DNA of 34,899 nucleotides from Phycisphaerae bacterium (GTDB taxonomy: Bacteria > Planctomycetota > Phycisphaerae > Sedimentisphaerales > Anaerobacaceae), in NCBI GenBank assembly GCA_018055905.1, contig JAGPGT010000008.1, positions 1 through 34,899 of the forward strand. The letters run 5' to 3'. Shown one piece after another: positions 1 to 8,504 of the stretch. The notes under the pieces are model-generated. The model made no database searches and was not told the DNA's origin. It was given only the letters and a program-made list of their open reading frames with translations. The translations under genes and the position numbers were made by a program. Each line of letters starts with the position of its first letter. The stretch's first letter is position 1.

Positions 1-725
1 TCCCACCAAAGGCGTCCCGTCGTCGTGTGGATAAAGGCATAGAAACCCCAGAAAACCCCGCCGACCGCCGGCAGGATCAGATACCACCAGTTTCTCAGAA
101 ATGCGCTGGTGGCCATCAGCATGATGGTCGGCATCGGCAACAGATTCTCTTTTCCGCGAAAGATCGCGGTGAATCGGGGCAACACGAAGCACAGCAGGAA
201 AACGGTCACACTGATGGCCATCACCGCGATGATCACGGGGTAGACCATCGCGCTCTTGACCTGGGACCGCGTCTCCGCCTCTTCATCGAGGTACTCGGCG
301 AGTTTTTGCAGCATATCGCTCAGCGAACCGGAGGCCTCGGCCGCTGCGACCATGTTGATGTAGAGATTGGAGAAGATCTCCGGATGCTCGGCCAAGGCCT
401 GGGAAAAGCTGTTGCCCTCTACAATGCGAGTCTTCAGATCGTTGATGATCGCCTTGAATTTCTGATTCTCTTGCTGGCCCCCGATGCCTTCCAGAGCATC
501 CTGGATGCTGATGCCGGCGCGGATCATCACAGCCAACTGGCTGGTGAAATGGAGGATATCCTTGCGGCTGGGGCCGAATTCGACCCGGAAGCCCTTGAGC
601 TTGTCGGAGAAAGAGGCGTTGACGCCGCTTCCCGCGGAGCGGCGTGCGTTTTCGGTGGAACTGCGGCCCTGCCAGTTCTCCGAAACACTGGTTTCTTCGT
701 GTCGTGTGATCGTCTGTGTTGCCAT
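1..725 (-). CDS. pilC: PilC/GspF-type inner-membrane platform protein, 3' part outside window
   Basis: This is the inner-membrane platform of a type IV pilus or type II secretion machine, the protein on which the PilB and PilT motors act. The frame is open from the ATG at 725 to the left edge, giving the first 241 residues of a protein normally near 400. After a polar N-terminus of about 60 residues comes the first GspF domain (about residues 60-185), with the typical FTSQLAVMIRAGISIQDAL, VEGNSFSQALAEHP and AAAEASGSLSDML segments. A transmembrane helix rich in V, I, F and L follows (about 185-210), then the start of a second hydrophobic stretch. It lies 55 bases downstream of pilT on the same strand and is the last pil gene visible. 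The unusually long polar N-terminus may be lineage specific. The family call is firm; whether the machine makes pili or a pseudopilus is left open. Confidence 0.93.
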   Translation of the reverse strand, partial: MATQTITRHEETSVSENWQGRSSTENARRSAGSGVNASFSDKLKGFRVEFGPSRKDILHFTSQLAVMIRAGISIQDALEGIGGQQENQKFKAIINDLKTRIVEGNSFSQALAEHPEIFSNLYINMVAAAEASGSLSDMLQKLAEYLDEEAETRSQVKSAMVYPVIIAVMAISVTVFLLCFVLPRFTAIFRGKENLLPMPTIMLMATSAFLRNWWYLILPAVGGVFWGFYAFIHTTTGRLWW

Positions 726-780
726 TTCGTGTTCTCCGTGTGCGTGGTCCGCGTTTCAAGCCAGACGCACAGTCCAATCG

Positions 781-1887
781 CTATCGCGTGGCAGTGGCCA
801 CTGCTTTCGATGTGTCGGGGAGCTTGCCGGCCGCGACCAGCGTCTTTTCCATCTTGCCGGGATTGCTCGACCGCACGATCGCCTCGTCCCGATCGATGAA
901 CCCCTTGAAGTACATCTCGGCGATACTGTTGTCCATGCTTTGCATGCCCAGCCGCCGGGAAGTCTCGATGATGTTCGGAATCTCGTAGATGCGGTTCTCG
1001 CGGATGCAGTTGCGCGTTGCGGAGGTACACAGCAGGATCTCGGTGCAGGGCACCATGCCCGGCTGGTCGATCCTCTTGAACAGAGTCTGGGAGATAACCG
1101 CCTGCAGGGTGTTGGCCAGCATCGTTCGGATCTGGTTCTGCTGCCCGGCCGGGTAGATGTCGACGATACGCTCGATGCTCTGCGACGCGTTGATGGTGTG
1201 CAGCGTACTGAACACCAAATGGCCGGTTTCGGCGGCGGTAATGGTGAAACTGGTCGTCTCAAGGTCTCGCATTTCGCCGACCATGATGATGTCCGGGTCC
1301 TGACGTAACGCGTGTCGCAAGCCGGAGGCGAAGTTCGGGCAGTCGGAGCCGATTTCACGCTGCTCGATCATGCACTTTTCATTCTCGAGATGGTATTCGA
1401 CCGGGTCCTCCAGCGTGATGATACGCTTGCTGTAGCGTGAGTTGATCAGGCCGATCATCGCGGCCAGCGTTGTACTTTTGCCGGAACCGGTATGCCCGGT
1501 GACCAGGACCAGCCCGCGGGGCAGGTCCGTCAATTCCTTGACGATCGGAGGCAGGTGCAGATCATCGATGGTGTGCACCTGGTTGGGAATCACGCGAAAC
1601 GACAGCGCAACCGTGTCCCGCTGATAATGGGCGTTGACACGAAAGCGGTGCCCTCCGGGAATCGAAGTGGAGAAGTCCAAATCCCGGTTCTCGTCGTACC
1701 GTTTCATCTTCTCCGGCCCGACCATGGACAGGACCATCGCCCGTGCCTCCTGATTCGTGATCGGCGGACAATCCATGTCGATCAACTCCGTGTCTTTTCG
1801 CAACACCGGCGGCATACCGACGTTGATGTGCACGTCGCTGGCTTTGTTTTCGATGGCCGCTTCCAGGATCGTCTTGATGTCGATCAT
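781..1887 (-). CDS. pilT: Type IV pilus retraction ATPase PilT
   Basis: Hexameric cytoplasmic ATPase that powers pilus retraction. The 368-residue length is normal for PilT. The Walker A loop GHTGSGKST lies at residues 131-139, the Asp box is ITLEDPVEY (about 157-165), Walker B is PDIIMVGEMRD (about 198-208), and the His box is TGHLVFSTLHT (about 221-231). The PilT-specific C-terminal AIRNLIRE motif is present as ATRNCIRE, which distinguishes it from the assembly ATPase upstream. The N-terminal PAS-like domain begins with the usual ASDVHINVG. The gene follows pilB after 89 bases and precedes pilC by 55 bases, so the three are probably one transcript. A dedicated PilT argues that this operon builds retractable pili and is not purely a secretion system. 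Confidence 0.95.
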   Translation of the reverse strand: MIDIKTILEAAIENKASDVHINVGMPPVLRKDTELIDMDCPPITNQEARAMVLSMVGPEKMKRYDENRDLDFSTSIPGGHRFRVNAHYQRDTVALSFRVIPNQVHTIDDLHLPPIVKELTDLPRGLVLVTGHTGSGKSTTLAAMIGLINSRYSKRIITLEDPVEYHLENEKCMIEQREIGSDCPNFASGLRHALRQDPDIIMVGEMRDLETTSFTITAAETGHLVFSTLHTINASQSIERIVDIYPAGQQNQIRTMLANTLQAVISQTLFKRIDQPGMVPCTEILLCTSATRNCIRENRIYEIPNIIETSRRLGMQSMDNSIAEMYFKGFIDRDEAIVRSSNPGKMEKTLVAAGKLPDTSKAVATATR

Positions 1888-1976
1888 ATGAGCACTTCCT
1901 GTCGGCGATTGACGGGGGTGTCGTCCGCCGCGACCGTAACCGGCGCGCGGGCGTTCATCAATCGCCCATCATGGAT

Positions 1977-3854
1977 TCAGTGGATGTTCTCGACGAACTC
2001 TTCGTCCTCGTTTTGCCCGTACACTTCGGTGACCCGGAGAACCTCTTCGATCGTGGTGATTCCTTTCTTGACCTTCTTCATACCGTCGTCGAAAAGGGTG
2101 TCCCGCCCGCTCTCGCGGAACGCGCGGCGCATCGCGCCCACCGATGCGTCCCGGTTGATCATGTCACGGAATTTGTCGTCCAGGATCAGCAGTTCGAAAA
2201 TGCCCGCGCGCCCAACGTACCCGGAACCGCGACAGGCGTCACAGCCTTTGCCGTGGACCAATTCGTTCGGATTGATCCCTACGCGTTCGATATACTTTTT
2301 CAGCCGGTCCGGGCTTTTATACGTCTCCTTGCACTTGGGACAGATCCGACGGACCAGACGCTGAGCCAGTGCCGCATTCATCGATGCCGCCAGCAGGTAC
2401 GGCTCGATGCCGATATTCACCAGTCGGGTGACGCTGCTGGCCGCGTCGTTGGTATGCAGGGTGGAAAGCACCAGGTGGCCGGTCAAGGCGGCCTGCACTG
2501 CGATGCGTGCGGTCTCGTTGTCGCGGATTTCGCCGACCATGATCACGTCGGGGTCCTGACGCAACAGACTTCTCAGCGCCGCCGCAAATGTCAGACCGGT
2601 CTTCTCGTTGACCTGAACCTGGTTGCAGAAGCCCAGCTCGTACTCGACCGGGTCCTCGACCGTCGAGACATTGAGCTTCTCGCCGTCCATTTCCCCCAGG
2701 GCCGAGTAAAGGGTCGTACTTTTGCCCGAGCCGGTCGGACCGGTGACTAGAAGAATTCCATGCGGCAGCTTCACTTGTTGGCGGAACGCCTCGCACGCCT
2801 CCGGTTCCATCCCCATCGAATCCAATCCCCGACGGATAGACTTGCTATCGAGAATACGAATCACGGTCTTTTCGCCGTGGTTGGTCGGCAGCGTGGAAAC
2901 GCGAAGATCGATGGCCCGTCCGCCGATGATCGCAGCGACCTTCCCGTCCTGAGGAAGACGCCGCTCGGAGATATCCAGATTGGCCATGATTTTGATACGC
3001 GATACGATGGCGGGGTGCATCTTCTGCGGCGCCTCCATCGCTGCAAAGAGGACACCGTCGATGCGGTAGCGGATTTTCGTCTGTTTCTCTTTGGGTTCGA
3101 TGTGAATATCGCTGGCCCCTTCGTGGACCGCGTTGCTGATCAGGTAATTGACGAATTTGATGACGGGCGACTGGCCGGCCATCTTCTCCAGGTCTTCGGA
3201 GACATCCTCGACGTCCTGGACGACCTCGACCTCGGTCATGTCGCTCATAATGTCTTCGAGGACCGCTTCGGTGGGCTGCTCGCGGAAGGCCTCGCAGATG
3301 ACCGCGATGTCCTCCGGCGGACAGACCACGACGCGTAACTCCATCCCGACCTGGCGTCGGACGTCCTCCATTGCAAAGACATTGGCCGGTTCGCTGGTGG
3401 CGACGACGAGCGTGTCGCCCTCGATGGCGATCGGGACGATATTGCTCCGCTGGATGAAGTCCGTTTCCAACTTCCCGAAGGCCGCCTTTTCCACGTCCTG
3501 GGGCGTGATATGGCGGAACTCCTGCCCGTTGAGTTTCGCCTTCGCTTCGAGAATGTCGTTGACGCCGATGAGTCCTTCCTTCAGCAACGCAGTGGTCGGG
3601 TCGGCTCCGGGCTTGCTCAGGGTCTCCCGACGAAGCCGACCATACTGCTCGTCGCTGATCTTGTTCATCTCGAGCAAGACGTCCACCACATCGCGTACCT
3701 GAACGCGGCTTGTCGGCTCGGGGGAATACAGATCGCACAAACCCCGCACTTCGGCGTCGTCGGGATAGACCGGCGCCATCGCCGGCTGACCCGCGCCCGA
3801 CCGATTCGCCACAGGGGATTTGACCTTTTCTTTTGAGGATAGGAATCGCAACAT
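1977..3854 (-). CDS. pilB: Type IV pilus assembly / type II secretion ATPase PilB (GspE family)
   Basis: Cytoplasmic hexameric ATPase driving pilus extension or pseudopilus assembly, 625 residues. A charged N-terminal segment is followed by an MshEN-type domain (about 85-190). The N2 domain carries GASDIHIEP (246-254). Walker A is GPTGSGKST (372-380), the Asp box is STVEDPVEY, Walker B is PDVIMVGEIRD (435-445), and the His box is TGHLVLSTLHT. The tetracysteine zinc site expected of PilB/GspE is present as CPKC (505-508) and CDAC (538-541). Its ATG at 3854 shares a base with the TAA of the upstream PilP-like gene (TAATG), so translational coupling is likely. The C-terminus is slightly extended and acidic. 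Gene context with pilM, N, O and T favours the name pilB over gspE. Confidence 0.94.
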   Translation of the reverse strand: MLRFLSSKEKVKSPVANRSGAGQPAMAPVYPDDAEVRGLCDLYSPEPTSRVQVRDVVDVLLEMNKISDEQYGRLRRETLSKPGADPTTALLKEGLIGVNDILEAKAKLNGQEFRHITPQDVEKAAFGKLETDFIQRSNIVPIAIEGDTLVVATSEPANVFAMEDVRRQVGMELRVVVCPPEDIAVICEAFREQPTEAVLEDIMSDMTEVEVVQDVEDVSEDLEKMAGQSPVIKFVNYLISNAVHEGASDIHIEPKEKQTKIRYRIDGVLFAAMEAPQKMHPAIVSRIKIMANLDISERRLPQDGKVAAIIGGRAIDLRVSTLPTNHGEKTVIRILDSKSIRRGLDSMGMEPEACEAFRQQVKLPHGILLVTGPTGSGKSTTLYSALGEMDGEKLNVSTVEDPVEYELGFCNQVQVNEKTGLTFAAALRSLLRQDPDVIMVGEIRDNETARIAVQAALTGHLVLSTLHTNDAASSVTRLVNIGIEPYLLAASMNAALAQRLVRRICPKCKETYKSPDRLKKYIERVGINPNELVHGKGCDACRGSGYVGRAGIFELLILDDKFRDMINRDASVGAMRRAFRESGRDTLFDDGMKKVKKGITTIEEVLRVTEVYGQNEDEEFVENIH

Positions 3855-4573
3855 TATTCAGACAGCTTCAAAGTAATCGTCCAATCTTTGGTTTCCGACG
3901 CGGTGTCGCCCGCAAGGGCCCCGTTCCAGGCCAGTTCGACAAAGTTGTTGCCGATCTGCTGGACCGTGAAGCCCTCGATGCTCTGGCCCTGCTGGAGAAT
4001 CTGATCGTTGATCATGCAGGAGTGTCCGTTGTCAGACCGCATGATGCTCAGTAACCGCAACGTACCGGCCTGCTCCTGCATCTTCTGACGTCGGATCATC
4101 TCGGCCTGCATCTGGGGATCTTCGCTGATGATCACAGGACCTTTGATCCCTTTCACCCTGACCCCTTCGACCTCGAACGGATTCTTGGACAATTCGCTGA
4201 CCTTCACCTGGAACACGTCCGAGAACTCGTAGAACTTCGTAAGGATCGCCTCCATACGGTTGGTCATCTCCGACCGCACGCCGGTCAGACGACCGATGGC
4301 GGCTTCGATCTTCATCTCGTCGGTCACGCCCGGCTTGGCCGAGGCCGCCTGCGGCTGGCTGCGGCGGATCATGAACATCAGACACACCAAGCCGATGGCG
4401 ACGAGGATGGCGACCAGGATGGTGCTCCGGCGGACGTTCTGGCGGTTGGCCGCGACGGTCAGGTAATCCTGAGAGTCCGAGCCGCCGGCGGACAAAACAT
4501 CCTTTGTCCCACTCGGCGCGGGCGAAGGATCGGAGGAAGTTCCGGTTTCTGGTTCACGCATGAAAGACAGCAT
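3854..4573 (-). CDS. Single-pass membrane protein in the PilP position of the pilus operon
   Basis: The 239-residue protein has a Ser/Pro-rich cytoplasmic N-terminus of about 48 residues, one transmembrane helix (STILVAILVAIGLVCLMFMI, about 51-70) and a periplasmic domain. The end of that domain (LLSIMRSDNGHSCMINDQ to QIGNNFVELAWNG) resembles the small beta domain shared by PilP, GspC and GspB, in which a short statement about the mature ligand loop is followed by a binding strand. It occupies the PilP slot directly after pilO and is coupled to pilB by a TAATG junction. I infer that it is the lineage's PilP analogue linking PilNO to the outer-membrane part. It lacks a lipobox, which proteobacterial PilP has, so the name is not transferred. 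The operon membership is certain; the function is inferred. Confidence 0.8.
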   Translation of the reverse strand: MLSFMREPETGTSSDPSPAPSGTKDVLSAGGSDSQDYLTVAANRQNVRRSTILVAILVAIGLVCLMFMIRRSQPQAASAKPGVTDEMKIEAAIGRLTGVRSEMTNRMEAILTKFYEFSDVFQVKVSELSKNPFEVEGVRVKGIKGPVIISEDPQMQAEMIRRQKMQEQAGTLRLLSIMRSDNGHSCMINDQILQQGQSIEGFTVQQIGNNFVELAWNGALAGDTASETKDWTITLKLSE

Positions 4574-4602
4574 AAATCAACTCCAGCAATTCACGTTCGC
4601 GG

Positions 4603-5154
4603 TCAGGCGGTTTTGTTCTGAAAGAAAATGCTCAGGATGAATTCGGCCCCGATTTCGCTGGCACTGTCACTGGACTTGTCCAGTTTGAGTTCCCGCAACT
4701 TCATGATGCGAGGCAGTTTCTCCAGCTCCAGCAGAAATGAATAGAACGAGGTGAAATCGCCCACCAACTTCATCGTCAACGGCTGCTCGATGTAGCCGCT
4801 GTTGTCCTTTTGGACCAGGGTCTTGATTGTCTTGGGCTTGAGTCCCTGCTTCTGAGCGATCACAGTGACCTGCTCGAGCACTTTGTGCACCTCGCTGGTC
4901 GGAGGCAGCTTGCTCTCGAAGAACCGAACCGCTTCCTGCAGTTGCTCGACTTGCTTGTTGAAGTCCTCCGCCTGGCTGGTGGCCGCCTCGAAGTCGGCCA
5001 GCTTGGCCCGCTTGCCTTCCACCCGGCGCTTGGATTCCGCCAGATTTTGGTTGGCGGGCTTGATCATGTACTGGTACCCTGCGGCCGCCACCCCCACCAG
5101 AAGGACGAAGAAGATTGCCTGTCGTAAACCGCTCGTCATAATATCTGCTCCCAC
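4603..5154 (-). CDS. pilO: Pilus alignment protein PilO
   Basis: Bitopic inner-membrane protein that pairs with PilN to connect the cytoplasmic PilM ring to the periplasm. The 183 residues show a short cytoplasmic start, one transmembrane helix (about 10-28, FFVLLVGVAAAGYQYMI), a coiled coil (about 33-80, rich in K, E, A and Q heptads) and a ferredoxin-like periplasmic fold. The segment PLTMKLVGDFTSFYSFLLEL matches the PilO hallmark where a conserved strand precedes the helix. The gene lies 39 bases after pilN and 29 bases before the PilP-like gene. An in-frame ATG five codons inside (MTSGLRQ) is an equally acceptable start. Confidence 0.9.
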   Translation of the reverse strand: MGADIMTSGLRQAIFFVLLVGVAAAGYQYMIKPANQNLAESKRRVEGKRAKLADFEAATSQAEDFNKQVEQLQEAVRFFESKLPPTSEVHKVLEQVTVIAQKQGLKPKTIKTLVQKDNSGYIEQPLTMKLVGDFTSFYSFLLELEKLPRIMKLRELKLDKSSDSASEIGAEFILSIFFQNKTA

Positions 5155-5193
5155 ACTACAAAGTCCCGATCCGACTCTGATGTCCGGGACGCG

Positions 5194-5913
5194 TTAGAAC
5201 TGGTAAATCGAATGTTGGGCCTTGGCCCGAATTTCGTCGATGTCTTCCTTGGTCAAATGGATATCCCGGTTCAACATGGCCGTGAGTTTGAACTGTCGGA
5301 ACGCGGTGTCCTCGATCTTCTTCTCCTTCGATTCGACCAGCGCGACGTTCTCGAGCAGAACGGAGCGGCCGAGATGTTCGATATATGCGGCGACCTGAAG
5401 ATCGCTGGGCGCGATTCCCTCGATGTCCATCTGGATCAGCATCGATTTTTCCGGAGAAGATTTTGAATCGGCCTCCGGGACGGGTTTGCCCTGGGCGGCC
5501 TGATATTTCGTAGGTTTGAGTGCCGTGGTCGGCGTCCGCGATGAATCCTGCTTTTGGGTCAGATCCAGTTTGATCAGCGAGACCCCCGGCGGAAGCGTGT
5601 TCGTCAACGAAGCCAAAAGAACGCTGCGAGGAACCGGTTCGAGCAGCTCGGCCGTCGTCAAGGCCGTCCGCATCATCTCCTGACGACGGGTCTGAAGATC
5701 TTCGAACTGCTTGATCGACTCCTCCATTTTCGCCATCCGGGCGTTCACCAACGCCTCTTCCGCGACACAGGCCCGTTGACGAATCCGAATCGTCACAAAC
5801 GAGCCTCCCAGAGCCGCCATCACGACCAGAAACAGGATCAGACACATCAGATTGGCCCGGCGGGATTCGTTGCTCTGGATGTAATCGTCCGGCACAAAGT
5901 TGATATTCGACAT
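5194..5913 (-). CDS. pilN: Pilus alignment protein PilN
   Basis: Partner of PilO. The N-terminus MSNINFVPDDY is the conserved cytoplasmic hook (NLLP-type in other PilN proteins) that docks into the PilM groove. It is followed by one transmembrane helix (about 21-42), a coiled coil (about 45-80) and a periplasmic ferredoxin-like domain. The family strand is visible as LPPGVSLIKLDL and the later helix as PSDLQVAAYIEHLGRS. At 239 residues it is longer than proteobacterial PilN (about 200), mainly because of a polar insertion around residues 122-155 rich in P, K, T and S. It lies between pilM (81 bases upstream) and pilO (39 bases downstream). Confidence 0.88.
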   Translation of the reverse strand: MSNINFVPDDYIQSNESRRANLMCLILFLVVMAALGGSFVTIRIRQRACVAEEALVNARMAKMEESIKQFEDLQTRRQEMMRTALTTAELLEPVPRSVLLASLTNTLPPGVSLIKLDLTQKQDSSRTPTTALKPTKYQAAQGKPVPEADSKSSPEKSMLIQMDIEGIAPSDLQVAAYIEHLGRSVLLENVALVESKEKKIEDTAFRQFKLTAMLNRDIHLTKEDIDEIRAKAQHSIYQF

Positions 5914-5994
5914 CGTGTGTACCCCATCATTGATGACGGATGATCGCGAGATACTCGGACCCTCGGCCGATCATCGACAATCCATCATCCTGAA

Positions 5995-6939
5995 TCAATT
6001 CAGACTCAGGCTCAGCCCGAAGGCCAACGCCCAGCTTGTTGCAACGTTTCTTCGCTCCAACCCGAGATGATCCGGATTCTGGATCTCCACCGCCGCCATG
6101 CAGTCGCCCATCTGCGCCTGGATTTCCAACTGCTTGGCGATCGTGCGGTAGACATCTGCCTCCACGGCCAGTCCGGAAAGGAAGATCAACCGCTCGAGCT
6201 GGATGTTCTTGTACAACGACAGAAACTCCCGTCGGCACGCCGTCATCTCCATGACGAGCCGCCCCACCGCGGTCTCTTCCTTGAGCTGTTTGGCCCCGAT
6301 GGGAATATAGTGAGCATACAAGGGATTTTTGTGCCGGCAAATCACCAGGTGCGTACAGTCCAACTGGATATCCAGCAACAGAACAACCGCTTCGAGATCC
6401 GTCTTGCGGCGTCCGAAGAAACGGGCGTAACAGTTGGCCAGCGCCACCGGCCAGACGCCGATGGACTTGATCGTCAACCCGGCCCTCTCGTAGATCGCCA
6501 AATGCCGGTCGATCACCGTCCGCTCGGTCGCCAGCACGATGACGTTGTCCTGCTCGGCCGGGATGTATTTGATCAGCGTGTTTTTCTCGATGGGCTCGAA
6601 GGGCAACTTCTGTTTGATCTTTGCGAAGATCGCATCCTCGATCTTTCCGTCGAATTTCTTCGGCCAGCGCAGATGATCGATAAACACCTCGCTGGCCGGC
6701 AGGGCCGCGACTACCTCCTTGCTTTTGAATTGCCCGCTGGCGGTCGATTCCCGCATCACGTCGATCGCCCACCGTTGCCATCGCGCGGTCCCCGCCGTGA
6801 TGTCTGCGGGACGATTGACGCATTGTCCGGCGATCAGGTGCGTTTCCTCCGTGCCGTTGGCCAGTTGGGCCAGCTTCACGCAGTCATTGCCCAGATCGAC
6901 CCCAATCAGACATGATTGTTTTCTGCCAAATCCAAACAT
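5995..6939 (-). CDS. pilM: Actin-like pilus protein PilM
   Basis: Cytoplasmic actin-like ATPase that forms a ring under the inner membrane and binds the PilN N-terminus. The phosphate-1 motif IGVDLGNDCVKLAQL sits at about residues 12-26 and the connect/phosphate-2 region is VVLLLDIQLDCTHLVICR. At 314 residues it is slightly short for PilM (about 340-360). It is the first gene of the pil operon, preceded by a 420-base gap that holds a candidate promoter and a foldable leader. A GGGTGA ribosome site lies just upstream of the ATG. The C-terminal part (about 215-310) keeps the SGLAVEADVYRTIAKQL segment where subdomain 2 of actin-like proteins normally closes. Confidence 0.9.
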   Translation of the reverse strand: MFGFGRKQSCLIGVDLGNDCVKLAQLANGTEETHLIAGQCVNRPADITAGTARWQRWAIDVMRESTASGQFKSKEVVAALPASEVFIDHLRWPKKFDGKIEDAIFAKIKQKLPFEPIEKNTLIKYIPAEQDNVIVLATERTVIDRHLAIYERAGLTIKSIGVWPVALANCYARFFGRRKTDLEAVVLLLDIQLDCTHLVICRHKNPLYAHYIPIGAKQLKEETAVGRLVMEMTACRREFLSLYKNIQLERLIFLSGLAVEADVYRTIAKQLEIQAQMGDCMAAVEIQNPDHLGLERRNVATSWALAFGLSLSLN

Positions 6940-6958
6940 ATTCCGTCACCCTAGAAGA

Positions 6959-7012
6959 AATGTGAGCCGGCTTCGTCGCCGAAGCGATGACACGTCATGA
7001 CTCTCTCACATT
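6959..7012 (-). promoter_or_regulatory. Candidate structured leader RNA upstream of pilM
   Basis: On the minus strand this stretch can fold as a three-way junction. The closing stem is AATGTGAG paired with CTCACATT (7012-7005 with 6966-6959, 8 perfect pairs). Arm one is ATGACGTGTCAT (4-5 pairs). Arm two is GCTTCG-GCGA-CGAAGC, six perfect pairs capped by a GNRA tetraloop. It ends about 20 bases before the pilM start codon, next to the ribosome site. I do not recognise it as a known riboswitch class; the c-di-GMP motifs I know do not match. The pairing is seen in the sequence, the regulatory role is inferred. Confidence 0.4.
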
Positions 7013-7115
7013 GTCCGTTCGGACCCCCTTTCGTGTACCGTGGCCCGATGAGGCCGAGTCTTCTTTTGGACCGGCCGGCATTCTGTGCTTCGACAGTCTG
7101 CCCGGCGTCGTTTAA

Positions 7116-7145
7116 AGTATATGAAATGGAATTGCGCCAAACCAA
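7116..7145 (-). promoter_or_regulatory. Candidate sigma70-type promoter for the pil operon
   Basis: Read on the minus strand, TTGGTT (7145-7140) and TATACT (7121-7116) are separated by 18 bases. Transcription would start near 7109 and give a leader of about 170 bases that contains the foldable element before pilM. The -10 box is good and the -35 moderate. The rest of the 6940-7359 gap shows no convincing gene. Confidence 0.35.
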
Positions 7146-7359
7146 AAGCGGCACGACCGGTCCGGAAAATTGGCGACTTCGGAGAAAGGGCCGATAACGA
7201 AGCCCGCACGACGGGAGTGTGACCGCGCCAGGCCTTGAAAAATGCTTGCGCGTGAAAATTTCCCCAGGGGAAACACACCGATCCCCCTCCGACCAGGGAA
7301 AGACGACGGGACTGCACAAAGAAAAAAACACAGTCGACGCCCCGGCGGCGACGGACACG

Positions 7360-8403
7360 TTATGGGGCTTTCGCAGACGCCTTCGCCGAGAGATTCCATT
7401 CCGGCTTGGGGCGTCGGGTCATCAAGTCCTCGATCGCCGTTCGCACCGGTTTGCCTTCGAACAACACCTCATAGACCGCCTGCGTGATCGGCATCTCGAC
7501 GCCTTGGCGAGCCGCGAGGTCCACGACGGATTTGCAGGTCGAGACCCCTTCAACGACCGACGCGGTCGCATGCTGCGCCTGCTCGGGAGTCAACCCCCTG
7601 CCGATCCGTTCGCCGAAAGACCGGTTGCGTCCGCTCGGCGAGATGCACGTCGTCACCAAGTCTCCCAAACCGGTCAGGCCCGCGAAGGTGTACTCGCTGG
7701 CGCCCAAAGCCAAACCCAGGCGTGTGATCTCCGCCAGCCCCCGCGCCAACAGTGCCGCCTTGGCGTTGTCGCCGGCGCCGACGCCGTCGATGATACCGGC
7801 CGCAATGGCGATGACGTTCTTCATCGCCCCCGCCAGTTCGACCCCGACCAGATCGGTGTTCGTGTACACCCGAAACCACGAGCAGTTGAACGTCGCCTGC
7901 ACCCGCTGCGCGAGGGCTTCGTCCTGGGCTGCGGCGCAGGCGGTCGCCGGCAGTTTGCGGGCCAGCTCATCCGCAATGGTCGGCCCACTCAAAGCCGCCA
8001 GTGGAATTCCCGCGCCCAGAACATCGCGTAGAATTTGGCTGGGCCGCTGCAACGTGCCGATCTCGATGCCCTTGGTCACCGAGACAATCGGAACACCCGC
8101 CGGGACGTGCTTGCCCAGCCGGCGCCAGACCGACCGCATGTATTGGCAAGGAACTGCCGAGACGATCAGATCCGCGCCCACCATCACCTGTTCGTCGCGA
8201 TGTTCGAAGGCCAGCGACTCCGGCAGCTTGTAGCCCGGCAGAAACCTGAAGTTCTCCCGTTGCCGCTCAATCTCATGTAGCTGCCCCGCGTCGTAACCCC
8301 ACATCCGCGTGGGGATGTTTTTTTCGCAAAGCAGGATGGACAGCACGGTTCCCATCCCGCCGTCGCCGATGATGGCGACATTCCGATACCCCCTGGCCTG
8401 CAT
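7360..8403 (-). CDS. gpsA: NAD(P)-dependent glycerol-3-phosphate dehydrogenase GpsA
   Basis: Reduces dihydroxyacetone phosphate to sn-glycerol 3-phosphate, the backbone for phospholipids, in the cytoplasm. The protein is 347 residues from the ATG at 8403, chosen because a GAGGTGG ribosome site sits just upstream and because the Rossmann motif VAIIGDGGMGT then falls at residues 9-19, as usual. The substrate-binding lysines expected in the family are in SVTKGIE (K111) and GAMKNV (K195). The segment AGDNAKAALLARGLAE and the TGLGDLVTTC turn complete the C-terminal all-alpha domain. The GxGxxG loop reads GDGGMG, a common variant. The frame stays open for 74 codons upstream, but that part is non-conserved and overlaps the promoter. 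Confidence 0.95.
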   Translation of the reverse strand: MQARGYRNVAIIGDGGMGTVLSILLCEKNIPTRMWGYDAGQLHEIERQRENFRFLPGYKLPESLAFEHRDEQVMVGADLIVSAVPCQYMRSVWRRLGKHVPAGVPIVSVTKGIEIGTLQRPSQILRDVLGAGIPLAALSGPTIADELARKLPATACAAAQDEALAQRVQATFNCSWFRVYTNTDLVGVELAGAMKNVIAIAAGIIDGVGAGDNAKAALLARGLAEITRLGLALGASEYTFAGLTGLGDLVTTCISPSGRNRSFGERIGRGLTPEQAQHATASVVEGVSTCKSVVDLAARQGVEMPITQAVYEVLFEGKPVRTAIEDLMTRRPKPEWNLSAKASAKAP

Positions 8404-8466
8404 GACCACCTCGATGATCCCGATCGAATCTGACGCGGCGCCCCACAGCGGGTCCCCGCCACCCCG

Positions 8467-8495
8467 ATTAGAACCGCCGACGCCCATTAAGTCAA
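8467..8495 (-). promoter_or_regulatory. Candidate promoter of gpsA at the head of relic copy A
   Basis: On the minus strand TTGACT (8495-8490) and TCTAAT (8472-8467) are spaced by 17 bases, putting the start near 8460 and a leader of about 57 bases before gpsA. The TTGACT box lies at the upstream border of the relic gene on the other strand; the second relic copy (28830-29036) has the same box in the same place. Confidence 0.45.
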
Positions 8496-8504
8496 CCGGA
8501 ACGC

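Noticed and set aside
6959-7012. c-di-GMP riboswitch upstream of pilM
   Set aside because: The conserved core sequences of the c-di-GMP classes are absent, although the position would fit; kept only as an unassigned structured leader.
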